A stretch of DNA of 64,000 nt, from the NCBI GenBank assembly GCA_950054195.1, contig CATLPG010000005.1, positions 35,681 to 99,680 on the forward strand, written 5' to 3'. Made by a program: the position numbers and the translations under genes. Positions 1 to 9,276 of the stretch are shown here, one piece after another. Below the pieces are notes generated by a model. The model worked only from the letters and a program-made list of their open reading frames with translations. It searched no databases and was not told the origin of the DNA. This stretch comes from an uncultured Saccharospirillaceae bacterium. GTDB lineage: Bacteria; Bacteroidota; Bacteroidia; Flavobacteriales_D; CAJJDF01. Every line of letters begins with the position of its first letter. Position 1 is the stretch's first letter.

Positions 1-341
1 AATTAATAAAAGAACTTCAAAATAATCAAGGAGAGAACGATTTAAAAAAGCAAAAAGGATTAGTTCGAGCATTATCAAATGAAAAAAACTGGTCTAAGTT
101 TATGGTTGAGTTTAGTGCAATTAATCAAAACTTTTTTGATAAGCTAAAAGGAATTAATGCAAAACTTACTAATAAGGATTTACGATTGGCAGCACTTATT
201 AAACTCCATTTATTGGATAAAGAATTGGCAGATTTACTAAGTATAGAACCCCAAAGCGTGAGAGTATCAAAAAACAGGCTTAAAGAAAAACTATATCTTG
301 ACCCTGAAGTAAGTTTGGTTAACTTTTTGTCTTGTTTATAG
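1..341 (+). CDS. C-terminal end of a regulator with a LuxR-like helix-turn-helix (5' truncated)
   Basis: The reading frame is open from base 3 to the stop at 339-341, so this is the 3' end of a gene that begins before the window; the internal ATG at 102 is probably not the start. The visible 112 residues match the tail seen on many Bacteroidota sensor/TPR regulators. It runs WSKFMVEFSAINQNFF, then the HTH stretch LTNKDLRLAALIKLHLLDKE, then LLSIEPQSVRVSKNRLKEKL. In that family this tail is a DNA-binding domain following TPR or sensor repeats and a membrane or coiled-coil segment, none of which is visible here. The target is unknown. The next gene starts 137 bases downstream on the same strand. 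Confidence 0.7.
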   Translation, partial: LIKELQNNQGENDLKKQKGLVRALSNEKNWSKFMVEFSAINQNFFDKLKGINAKLTNKDLRLAALIKLHLLDKELADLLSIEPQSVRVSKNRLKEKLYLDPEVSLVNFLSCL

Positions 342-478
342 ATTTGTTTTACAGTATTTTAGTTCTTTTGTTGTTAACCTTTATTATCGTTTTTGTAAAC
401 ATTTGATCTCTGTTTAAATCGTAGGTTAAGTAAGTTTATAATTATACTTGTAAGCTATTAGAATTAGTTTTACAAACT

Positions 479-2086
479 ATGATGAAAAATTACAGCTTTT
501 TAGTTTATCTACTATTACTGAGTGGTACCGTTTTTACTCAGGTCAATACTTGGAACGGCTCATCCGATAACGACTGGCATAAATCATGTAATTGGAGCTT
601 AAATACTATACCCACAACTGCTCACGATGTAACAATACCCACAGTAGGTACTTACCCTACAATTACAGGAAATGCTCACTGTAGAACGTTAAACATCACT
701 TCTGCTGCAGCAAATGCAATAACAGTTAATTCAAGTGGAGGAGCTAACTTGTGTATTAGTTCAACTAACGGGGGGGCATGTACTACTCCTTTAACAAATA
801 ATACTGGTGCGTCAGCAAATAATACAACTAGTACTGCAGCAATTTGTGAAAACCAAACAAAGACATTAGTAGGTAGCCCTGCTGGAGGTACTTGGACTAT
901 AGTTAGTGGAGGAGGAAGTATTTCTGGTAATACTTACACCCCACCTAATGTGGCATCTAATACAAATGTTACTGTAAGATATAGTCTCGCTTGTCCAGTA
1001 TCAACCAGTGATCGTACATTTACAGTTAATGTACGTAATGTCGCAAACAATACAACAAGTACAGCTTCTATCTGCGAAAATCAAACTAAAGCTTTAATAG
1101 GAAGCCCTGGAGGTGGATCATGGAGTGTGGTTAGTGGAGGAGGAAGTATATCAGGTACAACCTACACTCCACCTAATGTTGCTAGTAATACAAGTGTAAC
1201 GGTTCGCTATACTATACCAGCAAATGGAGGATGCCCAGCTACAACCAGTGATCGTACATTTACAGTTAATGTACGTAATGTGGCAAGTAATACAACGAGT
1301 ACAGCCGCGATATGTGAAAATCAAACTAAAGCATTAGCAGGCTCTCCGGGAGGAGGAAGCTGGAGCATAGTTAGTGGAGGAGGAAGCATCTCAGGTACAA
1401 CCTACACCCCCCCAAACGTTGCTAGTAATACAAGTGTAACTGTTCGTTATACGATACCAGCAAATGGTGCATGTGCAGCAACAATAAGTAACAGAACATT
1501 TACAGTTAATGTGCGTAATGTTGCAAACAACACAACAAGTACAGCAGCAATAGATGATGATGAAACAAAAGCATTAACAGGATCACCAGGAGGAGGAAGC
1601 TGGAGTATAGTTAGTGGAGGAGGAAGCATATCAGGTACAACGTATACCCCACCAGATGTAAGTTCAGCAACTTCTGTAACCGTTCGCTATACAATACCAG
1701 CAAATGGAGCATGCCCTGCTACAACAAGCGATAGAACTTTTACAGTTAATAATGCATCAGTACCAGGAAGTGCATTTTCACCAGGAGGATCTACTTTGTA
1801 TGGACCTTACTTTTGTACACCTTTTCAAAATAATCATACACGATGCCGTACTTTTAATAATAATACAAGTTTTGATATAACGCTTACCATTGCAACTAAT
1901 ATTCCATGTACAAATAGAAATGGAGGTGAAACTTTTCTTATACCAGCAATGGGATCTGGTACTATGTGTATCACGCAGGTAGGATGTTGTGCTGGACCAA
2001 ATAATTCACCTGGAGAATTAATAAACTGGAGTTCTACCGATGGAGCTAGTGGTTCATTTTACATAACACTAGAGAGTACCTTATAA
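479..2086 (+). CDS. secreted protein with four tandem Ig-like repeats
   Basis: A 535-residue protein with an N-terminal signal peptide (hydrophobic YSFLVYLLLLSGTVFT, cleavage near residue 20) and a short domain with paired cysteines. Four tandem repeats of 76, 80, 80 and 80 residues follow, at about residues 114-429. Each repeat carries NTTSTAxICENQTKAL, GSWSIVSGGGSISGTTYTPP and SDRTFTVN, the look of bacterial PKD/Ig-like adhesin modules. A unique cysteine-rich domain of about 100 residues closes the protein. No T9SS C-terminal sorting domain is evident, so its final location (periplasm, surface or medium) is uncertain. Start: ATG at 479 or the adjacent ATG at 482. Its stop shares the palindromic TTATAA with the stop of the convergent ketoacyl synthase gene, a 6-base overlap. 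Function unknown; a structural or adhesive role is inference. Confidence 0.75.
   Translation: MMKNYSFLVYLLLLSGTVFTQVNTWNGSSDNDWHKSCNWSLNTIPTTAHDVTIPTVGTYPTITGNAHCRTLNITSAAANAITVNSSGGANLCISSTNGGACTTPLTNNTGASANNTTSTAAICENQTKTLVGSPAGGTWTIVSGGGSISGNTYTPPNVASNTNVTVRYSLACPVSTSDRTFTVNVRNVANNTTSTASICENQTKALIGSPGGGSWSVVSGGGSISGTTYTPPNVASNTSVTVRYTIPANGGCPATTSDRTFTVNVRNVASNTTSTAAICENQTKALAGSPGGGSWSIVSGGGSISGTTYTPPNVASNTSVTVRYTIPANGACAATISNRTFTVNVRNVANNTTSTAAIDDDETKALTGSPGGGSWSIVSGGGSISGTTYTPPDVSSATSVTVRYTIPANGACPATTSDRTFTVNNASVPGSAFSPGGSTLYGPYFCTPFQNNHTRCRTFNNNTSFDITLTIATNIPCTNRNGGETFLIPAMGSGTMCITQVGCCAGPNNSPGELINWSSTDGASGSFYITLESTL
818..1765 (+). repeat. four tandem coding repeats, 228 + 3 x 240 bp
   Basis: Unit starts fall at 818, 1046, 1286 and 1526, at the NTTSTA codons. 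Unit length is 228 bp for the first copy and exactly 240 bp for the rest. Long stretches are identical between copies at DNA level, for example acatttacagttaatgt near 1255, 1495 and (partly) 1735. The units encode the Ig-like modules of the secreted protein. Confidence 0.85.
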
Positions 2087-3226
2087 TCTCTCTATAACCA
2101 AACTAACGGCATTACCCCCAAATCCAATGGAGTTAACCATTATTCTGTTGATGTTTTGAGGGGTGTTTTTATAATTAATAAAAGGAACAGGAATAAACTG
2201 TTGATTTTCCATCATTAGTAAAGCCATTTCCACACTTAATGCTGAAGAAGCTCCTAATGTATGCCCAATTTTCCATTTATTGGTTGTTAGGGCAGGAATA
2301 GAAGAATTACCAAAAACCGTTTGAATAGCATTAACTTCGGATTTATCTCCTAACATAGTACCCGGAGTATGAGTTACAATAACATCAATACTATTTTTAT
2401 CCAAATTTTTTAAAGCCATTTTCATAGATGTTACAAAAGCATCTCCGTTTTCAGTAACAGCCGTAGCATGAGGAATTTCTTCTGTGCCGTAACCAAAACC
2501 AGCTATTTTTACTATTGAATTTTCTGAAGCTTCCGTCTCTAGACAAAAAACACTAGCTCCTTCCCCTAAACACATCGTGTTATATTGTTTATTAACCATT
2601 AAACTTTTACAAGGGTATTCATCCTTATTATCCTGAGTGTATATTTTTAATGCTTGCATTTGGGCAATAGTGAAAGGTGTAAGAGGAGCTTCACTACCAC
2701 CAACAATAAATCGATTGGTAAAACCAGCTTTTAGCCATGCTATTGCATTTAATATCGCATGGGAAGCAGATGAACACGTAATAGAATGACTAAATTGTAT
2801 TCCTTTAGCACCAATATCTTGTCCTACCCATGAAGAAATGTTACCCAAGGTAGTTGAAGGAGATGCAAGTGGATTAATTTTATTAGCCTTAAAGGCTTCA
2901 TAATGTTGCTCGAACAAGGAGGTAGCTCCTCTAGAAGAACCAATATTAATCCCAATTGAATTGTCAATTTCCCACTTACTTTTTTCAAGAGCTTTTCGGG
3001 TACTCCAAATAGCCATTATTACAGATGGATCAAGTCTTTTATAGTTTTTACTTTCCTTACGGATAGCTTCAAGTTCATTTTTAGCATCATCAGCAAGCTC
3101 TCCTTTAATAGGGTTCCTAGATAAGTAGTGGTTGTTATTAAGGTAAGCTTCCCAAATGTCTTGAGGTGTGTAACCCAAAGCGGACATACTTCCCCATCCA
3201 GCTATGTAAACCTCTTTATTCATCAA
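2081..3226 (-). CDS. beta-ketoacyl-ACP synthase of the biotin operon
   Basis: A 381-residue FabF/FabB-type condensing enzyme. The catalytic triad is visible: Cys151 in SITCSSASH, His286 in VTHTPGT followed by LGDKSE, and His322 in KIGHTLGASSA. Members of the family join malonyl-ACP to an acyl thioester. The gene is the third in a minus-strand operon after bioD and bioA, overlapping bioA by 11 bases, so translation is probably coupled. This placement suggests a role in making the pimeloyl precursor of biotin rather than bulk fatty acid synthesis; that is inference. At about 380 residues it is somewhat shorter than FabF. It could instead be a housekeeping ketoacyl synthase that only shares the transcript. 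No bioF, bioC or bioH lies in the window. Confidence 0.8.
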   Translation of the reverse strand: MMNKEVYIAGWGSMSALGYTPQDIWEAYLNNNHYLSRNPIKGELADDAKNELEAIRKESKNYKRLDPSVIMAIWSTRKALEKSKWEIDNSIGINIGSSRGATSLFEQHYEAFKANKINPLASPSTTLGNISSWVGQDIGAKGIQFSHSITCSSASHAILNAIAWLKAGFTNRFIVGGSEAPLTPFTIAQMQALKIYTQDNKDEYPCKSLMVNKQYNTMCLGEGASVFCLETEASENSIVKIAGFGYGTEEIPHATAVTENGDAFVTSMKMALKNLDKNSIDVIVTHTPGTMLGDKSEVNAIQTVFGNSSIPALTTNKWKIGHTLGASSALSVEMALLMMENQQFIPVPFINYKNTPQNINRIMVNSIGFGGNAVSLVIERL

Positions 3227-4496
3227 TACTTAATGATTTAATACCTTCTAATAAGGTTTGATGGACATGTTTTAATTCAACTTTAGTAATTACATAAGGA
3301 GGAACAATATACAAGGTGTTTCCCAATGGTCTTAAATAAAGTCCTTTGTTCATAAAGTAATTAAAAAGAGTATCACGCAATGTTCCATATACGTGATTGT
3401 TTTTTGTTTTTATATCAAAGGCTAAAATTACTCCTTTTTGTCTGAGGTTAGTTACTTTATCCACGTTCTTTAATGCTTCTAAAAAAGCACGATTACACTC
3501 CTCAATCATTTTTATTTGATCCTGAATGTAGGAGGATGTTAAAAGCTTTACTCCCTCGATAGCAGCTACGCAAGCTAAAGGATTAGCAGAGTATGTGTGT
3601 GCGTGAAAAAAGCTTTTTTCATTTTTATCACTCAAAAAAGCATCATAAATATCTTGTGTAGAACTTGTAGCAGCCAATGGTAACAACCCTGCAGATAAAG
3701 CTTTAGACATACAAATAATATCTGGCTTTGTTTGCATCCAATCAGAAGCAAAATAAGTTCCTGTTTTTCCAAAACCAGTCATTACTTCATCAGCAACTAA
3801 TAAAACATCTTTTTTTCTACAAAATGAAAGTACTTGTTCTAATGCCTCTTCATCATGCATTTTCATCCCAGCAGCTCCTTGAACTAAAGGTTCGTAAACA
3901 AGAGCTGCTATATCATTAGCTTTTGTAAGTTTTTCTAAGTGTTCAAGAACATATTCAATGTTATTTTTTCTTGGAGGAAGAATTTTAGTTGCTGAAACCA
4001 TAAGTGGTTTAAACGGCTTATTATATACTGATTCACCAGATGCCGCCATAGCACCAAAAGTATCGCCATGAAACCCCTCGTTAAATCCAATAATTTTTGT
4101 TTTGTTAATGCCTATATTGCTCCAATACTGGAGAGCTATTTTAATGCCAACTTCAACCGCAGTAGACCCATTATCCGAAAAGAAAACCTTTTTTTGATTT
4201 TTGGGTAATATTTCAACTAGACGTTCGCTTAACTCAACAGCAGGTTCGTGTGTAAACCCAGCAAAAACAATTTGATCAAGTTGATCCATTTGTTTTTTTA
4301 CAGCATCAGTGATGGTTGGGTTACAATGCCCATAAACAGCAGTATACCAAGAAGAAATACCATCAATGTATTTGTTGCCTTTCTCATCATAGAGATAAAT
4401 ACCTTTAGCCTTTACAATAGGCAAACTGTTAGGGTGTGTTTGGTGCTGATTAAGCGGATGCCAAATGTGTTTTTTATCTCTCGAAACTAAACTCAT
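3216..4496 (-). CDS. bioA: adenosylmethionine-8-amino-7-oxononanoate aminotransferase
   Basis: A 426-residue class III PLP aminotransferase that converts KAPA to DAPA with S-adenosylmethionine as amino donor, in the cytoplasmic biotin pathway. Diagnostic sequence: HIWHPLNQHQT near the N-terminus, SSWYTAVYGHCNP around residues 48-60, the PLP aspartate in ADEVMTGFGKTG (Asp236) and the Schiff-base lysine in CMSKALSAG (Lys265). Length is normal for BioA. The ATG overlaps the bioD stop as ATGA (4 bases) and the 3' end overlaps the ketoacyl synthase start, so the three genes form one translationally coupled operon. Confidence 0.95.
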   Translation of the reverse strand: MSLVSRDKKHIWHPLNQHQTHPNSLPIVKAKGIYLYDEKGNKYIDGISSWYTAVYGHCNPTITDAVKKQMDQLDQIVFAGFTHEPAVELSERLVEILPKNQKKVFFSDNGSTAVEVGIKIALQYWSNIGINKTKIIGFNEGFHGDTFGAMAASGESVYNKPFKPLMVSATKILPPRKNNIEYVLEHLEKLTKANDIAALVYEPLVQGAAGMKMHDEEALEQVLSFCRKKDVLLVADEVMTGFGKTGTYFASDWMQTKPDIICMSKALSAGLLPLAATSSTQDIYDAFLSDKNEKSFFHAHTYSANPLACVAAIEGVKLLTSSYIQDQIKMIEECNRAFLEALKNVDKVTNLRQKGVILAFDIKTKNNHVYGTLRDTLFNYFMNKGLYLRPLGNTLYIVPPYVITKVELKHVHQTLLEGIKSLSIDE

Positions 4497-5116
4497 AGGG
4501 CTAATAAGTTTTCTCTAAAACGATCAGCATATTCGCGTACAACAGTTTGGTCAAAGTACGGTTCAGGATCAATCCTGCCAATAACATTTAATCCACTCAT
4601 TTTTGTAATAATGCTTTCTGTTGATGGGTGTTCTTCTCCATTAAAAATAATTCCAGCGATGGTAAGTCCCCTGCTTTTTAAAGCCTCAATTGTGAGTAGC
4701 GTATGATTAATGCTTCCTAAATAATGCCTTGAAACAATAATTACTTTATCGCTAGGTTCAATTAAATCAATAATGGTGTTTTTGTTATTTAAAGGAACTA
4801 ATAACCCACCAGCACCTTCAATGATTAGATGATTATCTGTTTTTGGATGAGAAATTTTTTTAAGATTAATCGTTACCCCATCTTTTTTAGCTGCACTATG
4901 AGGAGATTCTGGGTGGTTGAGAGCATAAGTGTTTTTATGAAATACTGAGTTATCATTACTAACAAGCTTTTTTACTTTATCCGTATCCGAGTAATGTAAG
5001 TCGCCAGCTTGGATGGGCTTCCAATAATCAGCATGTAAGCTTTCTACAACAATTGCAGAAGCTATGGTTTTACCAACATCTGTATCTATACCTGTAATAA
5101 AATATCGTTTTTGCAT
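4493..5116 (-). CDS. bioD: dethiobiotin synthetase
   Basis: A 207-residue P-loop enzyme that closes the ureido ring of dethiobiotin from DAPA, CO2 and ATP. The N-terminal Walker A is the BioD form GIDTDVGKT (residues 9-17), and IEGAGGLLVPL is the conserved substrate/ATP loop. It is the first gene of the minus-strand bio operon (bioD-bioA-ketoacyl synthase). It is divergent from the secreted-protein gene at 5244, with a 127-base intergenic region that must hold both promoters. No biotin-repressor (BirA) site could be recognised by eye. Confidence 0.93.
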   Translation of the reverse strand: MQKRYFITGIDTDVGKTIASAIVVESLHADYWKPIQAGDLHYSDTDKVKKLVSNDNSVFHKNTYALNHPESPHSAAKKDGVTINLKKISHPKTDNHLIIEGAGGLLVPLNNKNTIIDLIEPSDKVIIVSRHYLGSINHTLLTIEALKSRGLTIAGIIFNGEEHPSTESIITKMSGLNVIGRIDPEPYFDQTVVREYADRFRENLLAL

Positions 5117-5243
5117 GTATCTCTTTCCTTGCTTACTTAAAAATAAAGGAAATAAACGAAAAGACTAGTATATTTAGATTCCTACTCAATAAAACAATAA
5201 AAGGAGAAATTATACATTTTATCCTTACATAAGTTATTTTTCT

Positions 5244-7460
5244 ATGATTAAAAGAATTACACTTTTTTTTCTCTTTCTGTCTTTTTCATTAGTTACTAAA
5301 GCTCAAAACGAGTCTTTTTTAACCAGTCAAGAAAAAGCTTACCTCTATCACATTGTGATGAAAAGCTCAACGCTAAGTAGAAACTTAGCCCATGCATTTG
5401 AATATACAGGTGCTGTTGATGAAAAAGAGCCAGATAATTATCTATATATCGAAGAGCAAATTTTAAAAGAACCTACAACACTTAGGATATATTTAGATGA
5501 ATTTAAAAATCAATCATCGGGAGTTATTGCTGAACTTGCTAATAAAATGGCTTTATGGACCTTGTATAATGAATTAAAAGAAGGAATAACAATTAAAAAT
5601 GAAGAAGATTACCCTGCGAATTTTCAGCAGTTTTTAGATACACTAGTGAGTAAATCTCCCAAGCAATTTTTAATGGTTGATAGGGATTTAAATGAAATTT
5701 TTCCACGTAAGCATTTTAATTTACTTAATCCCAACCTCACTTACAACGAAAGAAAAGAAATGATTAGTAAAGTTGGAGGGTTGGAGTCTAACCAAGAGAA
5801 ACAGTTAATAGACGCTATTCATGAAACTATAAAGGATTATACCACTAGAAAATCCAAAGATGTTTACCGAATGCTTGGAATGGATGGTGTAATAACCGAA
5901 AATTTTTTGTTAGCTGCTGGTGATGGAAGTGGTACATCAGGTTTACTGGGTGAAATTGAAAAGGATAATAAAGATGAAAAGGGAGTAGCTAAAGGAGTCG
6001 GCTTATTTACTTACGAAACTTACATTGAAACAGTAAAGGATAAGCAAGTATTGTTCCCAGAGAAAGAGCCAAAAGTAACCGTAAATACAATAGGAGATAG
6101 AAAAAAAACAAATGTCCATTTAAGCATGTGGGGTTTTAATTATTTAAGTCAAACTACAGTTGTGGTTACCAAAAATGAAAAGTCTTATTTGTTTTATGGT
6201 AGTAAGTATACTGGTGAGTTGTCACCAGACCCTAGATACAATAACGATGAAAAAACGTATAAAACACACCTAAAAAAGCTTGAAGAAGAGGAGGTACCTG
6301 AACAAGAAGAAGAGGTGTACGGAGAAGATGGTTTTGAGGCAAAATGGAAGCAGCTGAAAGTTAATAGAGAAGAATTGATTAATGAAATTGAGAAAAACGA
6401 GTATAAGGAATCCATGCTCCGTATGAATCAGCGAAAAAATAAGTCTAAAATCAAAAAAATAGGAAATAAATTAGATGCTCAGCACAAAAAGCTTTGGGCA
6501 CTTGAAAAACGTATAGCCGAAGCCAAAGAAGAGTTTGACGAAGAAAAACTCAAACTAGATAAAATGAAGTTTCGTTTAACAAAAATGAAACGAAACCTAG
6601 GCAATTTTGAACAAAAATTTAAAGCGATAAATCATTTGATATACCAGTTCGAAGATGGAACAATTTTTAACGTTAAAACTCAAGATTTAATTTTTGAAGC
6701 TAACGATGAACCTCAAGAATTAGATATTCAATTATTAGCAGTTGGTGCTAACCCTATGAGTGAATATGCCGATGAAGTGCAATTAAATATTGCTGTTACT
6801 GAGGTAAATGAAAAAGAGGAAATTATTCAAGAAGTTGAATTAATATTAGTTGATGCTTTTTCATCGGATGGTTACACCCTAAAAAAGTTAAGTTTTGGGC
6901 CAGAGGCAAACTATCTATTCTCAAAAATGGTAGAACATAGTATTGATGAAAACATCTCGTTAGAGTTAGAGCTTAGTGGAAATGGAATAGGAGAGTACAA
7001 AGGAGCTAAAATAAGTGCGAGAAAAGATCAAAAAAATCAGCTTAAAACATATCCCGGAGAAACGAAGGAAGAAAGAGAAGAGGCTAAACAATCAGATGAA
7101 TTTAAAGAGCTAAGAGTAACCACAGGTTGGATTAAATTCACCAACAAAAAACTAGAAATCACCCTTGATTCGTATACAGATCCTGTAAAATCTAATGTTG
7201 CACGAAAAAGTGGTTACCTTGATAATTTCATGAAACAACATCCAGATTTAACCGAAAATCAATTATTAAGTGGTTTACGAACGTTTGGTGTATTGGATCA
7301 GTTGATTAAAAAAATGAAAAACGTATCTGATGAACATTTAAAACAGGATTTGGATAAACAAAAAAAGTATCAAAAATATTTCGACCATCAACGTGATATA
7401 GCTCCTGTTATGATTAATGATTTTCGCTTAACGTACGATGTTTTTAAAAAAAGTATGTGA
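5244..7460 (+). CDS. exported protein with central coiled coil, function unknown
   Basis: A 738-residue protein with a clear signal peptide (ITLFFLFLSFSLVTKAQ, cleavage after about residue 20). Residues 20-340 look globular. An acidic linker rich in Glu near residue 350 leads into a charged helical region, probably a coiled coil, at about residues 365-470, followed by a beta-rich region and a helical tail ending in VFKKSM. There is no membrane segment after the signal and no T9SS sorting domain, so it is probably periplasmic. The next gene follows after 15 bases and is also exported, so the two are likely one operon. No family recognised; a link to cell-envelope or secretion machinery is a guess from the partner's GldN-like features. 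Confidence 0.7.
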   Translation: MIKRITLFFLFLSFSLVTKAQNESFLTSQEKAYLYHIVMKSSTLSRNLAHAFEYTGAVDEKEPDNYLYIEEQILKEPTTLRIYLDEFKNQSSGVIAELANKMALWTLYNELKEGITIKNEEDYPANFQQFLDTLVSKSPKQFLMVDRDLNEIFPRKHFNLLNPNLTYNERKEMISKVGGLESNQEKQLIDAIHETIKDYTTRKSKDVYRMLGMDGVITENFLLAAGDGSGTSGLLGEIEKDNKDEKGVAKGVGLFTYETYIETVKDKQVLFPEKEPKVTVNTIGDRKKTNVHLSMWGFNYLSQTTVVVTKNEKSYLFYGSKYTGELSPDPRYNNDEKTYKTHLKKLEEEEVPEQEEEVYGEDGFEAKWKQLKVNREELINEIEKNEYKESMLRMNQRKNKSKIKKIGNKLDAQHKKLWALEKRIAEAKEEFDEEKLKLDKMKFRLTKMKRNLGNFEQKFKAINHLIYQFEDGTIFNVKTQDLIFEANDEPQELDIQLLAVGANPMSEYADEVQLNIAVTEVNEKEEIIQEVELILVDAFSSDGYTLKKLSFGPEANYLFSKMVEHSIDENISLELELSGNGIGEYKGAKISARKDQKNQLKTYPGETKEEREEAKQSDEFKELRVTTGWIKFTNKKLEITLDSYTDPVKSNVARKSGYLDNFMKQHPDLTENQLLSGLRTFGVLDQLIKKMKNVSDEHLKQDLDKQKKYQKYFDHQRDIAPVMINDFRLTYDVFKKSM

Positions 7461-7475
7461 TATTAGAGTAGAAGC

Positions 7476-8606
7476 ATGAAACAATTCATCTTTATATTCT
7501 CATTTTTCTTAGGAACAAGTTTAATAGCCCAAACCTTTAAACTTGATGTTCAATTTGAAGTTCCCTTTGGAAAAATTGATGGATATTGGGAACGTCCAAT
7601 TTTTAACGACTTATCTTTAACCCAAACAGATAAAGATCGTTACTACAAAGAATTAATTTCTAAAATAAAAGATACTACGGATTATAACTCAACCTTAATC
7701 TCTGTTGAAGCATATGATAAAAATAGCGCTAATTTGTTAGTGGCATTTGGTGGTAAATATTATTATGCTAATCAAAACGGTATTTCCCCTACTAATACTT
7801 ATAACAAGTCTATTATTACTACTAATCAAGTACCTGTTTATGATTATGAAACAGGACAAGAAGCTATTGATAATGATGGTTATACGGTATACCGAACAGA
7901 CACAATACTAGGTTCCATTAGGAATGCTATTGAAGGAGTCAACTCAAAAGAACAATGGATAATTAACAAAAAAGGATTTTGTAAACAACCAAAGGCAACA
8001 GAAACGATTTTAGTTGGAAATAGTGATTACAAGTATTATGACTTAAGGTTCTTAGGATTTACGCAAATAAACTCACAAAAGCCGAGCTGGAAGAAAAAAT
8101 ACATATTTAAAAAAGATGTAGCCTATAATTATTTTTTCTTCCCTTCAATTTTAAAACAGAATAGTTTATTTCCTGAGGAGTATGATCAAGTGAAATTAAG
8201 AGATGCTCAATTATCAGCTATAAACCAAAACGAAGCTGAAAACTTGATTAAATTTATCGTCAATCAGCTTTTCAAAGGGGAGTTTAAAATTAGAAATAAT
8301 CAAGGAGAGAAAATACCTTTTAATGAGCAACTAATAAAAGATGTTTCGTTACTAGCAGTAGTAGATCAAGAGACAGGAGAATTTTCAGTAGATGAAAATG
8401 GTGATCCAATCTATGAAAAAGAATATGTGACCTATTTACCTAAAGATTTTGCTGGTATCCATTTCATAGAAGATTGGTATTTCGATGCTAAAAAAGTAGG
8501 TTTTTTTAAAAAGGTGAAAGAAATTCAATTATTAGCATATTCATATAATCCAGAGATGGAAATAACGGGCTATGAGTCATTACCTTTCACTATTATATTC
8601 GAATAA
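7476..8606 (+). CDS. exported protein, weakly GldN/PorN-like
   Basis: A 376-residue protein with a signal peptide (FIFIFSFFLGTSLIAQ). Two features recall GldN, a T9SS periplasmic ring protein: an N-terminal Trp-Glu-Arg-Pro motif (DGYWERPIFND) and the C-terminal stretch IHFIEDWYFDAKKVGFF. GldN proteins carry a similar IKEEWFFDK-like segment before a conserved strand. The resemblance is by eye only and the protein is longer than GldN. It sits 15 bases after another exported protein. The true gldKLMNO operon is not in this window, so this would be an accessory paralogue. It may equally be an unrelated lipid- or wall-binding protein. Confidence 0.55.
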   Translation: MKQFIFIFSFFLGTSLIAQTFKLDVQFEVPFGKIDGYWERPIFNDLSLTQTDKDRYYKELISKIKDTTDYNSTLISVEAYDKNSANLLVAFGGKYYYANQNGISPTNTYNKSIITTNQVPVYDYETGQEAIDNDGYTVYRTDTILGSIRNAIEGVNSKEQWIINKKGFCKQPKATETILVGNSDYKYYDLRFLGFTQINSQKPSWKKKYIFKKDVAYNYFFFPSILKQNSLFPEEYDQVKLRDAQLSAINQNEAENLIKFIVNQLFKGEFKIRNNQGEKIPFNEQLIKDVSLLAVVDQETGEFSVDENGDPIYEKEYVTYLPKDFAGIHFIEDWYFDAKKVGFFKKVKEIQLLAYSYNPEMEITGYESLPFTIIFE

Positions 8607-8634
8607 AAAAGACGCTTCTACAAGTAAAAGCGCC
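8603..8634 (-). terminator. intrinsic terminator of the SlyD-like FKBP gene
   Basis: On the minus strand ggcgctt (8634-8628) pairs with aagcgtc (8617-8611), including one G-U pair, and is followed by a run of T (complement of 8605-8610). It lies 27 bases after the FKBP stop and directly after the convergent exported-protein gene, so it may stop both transcripts. Confidence 0.7.
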
Positions 8635-8660
8635 TATTAAAACTATTATGTTCAATTATA

Positions 8661-9089
8661 TTAGTTAATCTCCAATACTTCAATTTCAAATACCAAATCT
8701 TTACCAGCTAATGGATGGTTACCGTTAACAACTACATGCTCATCCTTAACTTCTGTGATGATTAATTGTTGTTGAGACCCATCTGGATGAGAAGCTACTA
8801 GTCCCATTCCAACTTCTGGATTCATTTCTCCTGGAAGTTGTTTTTTGTTTAGTTCGTGATAAAGCTCATCCTTTTCTTCTCCATATGCTTCAGTGTAAGG
8901 AATAGTTAACGTTTTCTTTTCGTTCAACTCCATATCTGTAATACGGCTTTCTAAACCAGCGATTAATTGGTTTTGACCTAATTGAGCTTCTAATGGCTCA
9001 CGCTCTAAAGAGCTATCAAATACCTCACCGGTTGTTAATTTTCCTGTGTAATGAAATTTTACTTTACTGTTTGCAGTTACTTTAGTCAT
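8661..9089 (-). CDS. SlyD-like FKBP-type peptidyl-prolyl isomerase
   Basis: A 142-residue cytoplasmic protein. The FKBP half-domain starts KVKFHYTGKLTTGEVFDSS and resumes with GNHPLAGKDLVFEIEVLEI. Between them (about residues 65-120) lies an insert-in-flap chaperone domain with GLVASHPDGS. This arrangement is that of SlyD/FkpB, enzymes that isomerise Xaa-Pro bonds and act as folding chaperones. It lacks the His/Cys-rich metal-binding tail of E. coli SlyD, as is usual for short members. Monocistronic, with its own terminator. Confidence 0.9.
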   Translation of the reverse strand: MTKVTANSKVKFHYTGKLTTGEVFDSSLEREPLEAQLGQNQLIAGLESRITDMELNEKKTLTIPYTEAYGEEKDELYHELNKKQLPGEMNPEVGMGLVASHPDGSQQQLIITEVKDEHVVVNGNHPLAGKDLVFEIEVLEIN

Positions 9090-9276
9090 TAAATTTTATA
9101 TTAATTGTTTCCCTATATGGTACAAAAAATAAAGGAGAAATAAAAGGAAAGTCCGGTTTATTATCTTTTTAACTGAAAGATTATTAAATCATTATTGATA
9201 AAAAGTATAAAAACAGAGGTTAGTTTTCCAGTATAAAAGATCCCTCTAATTAAATGCGAGAGTTGTATCTTTAAAC

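Noticed and set aside
1447..1629. Minus-strand ORF inside the repeat region
   Set aside because: It is a shadow of the 240-bp coding repeats and has no start context of its own.
9266..9273. TATCTTTA as recQ promoter
   Set aside because: It is four bases before the ATG and deviates in the last base, so transcription from it would remove the start codon.
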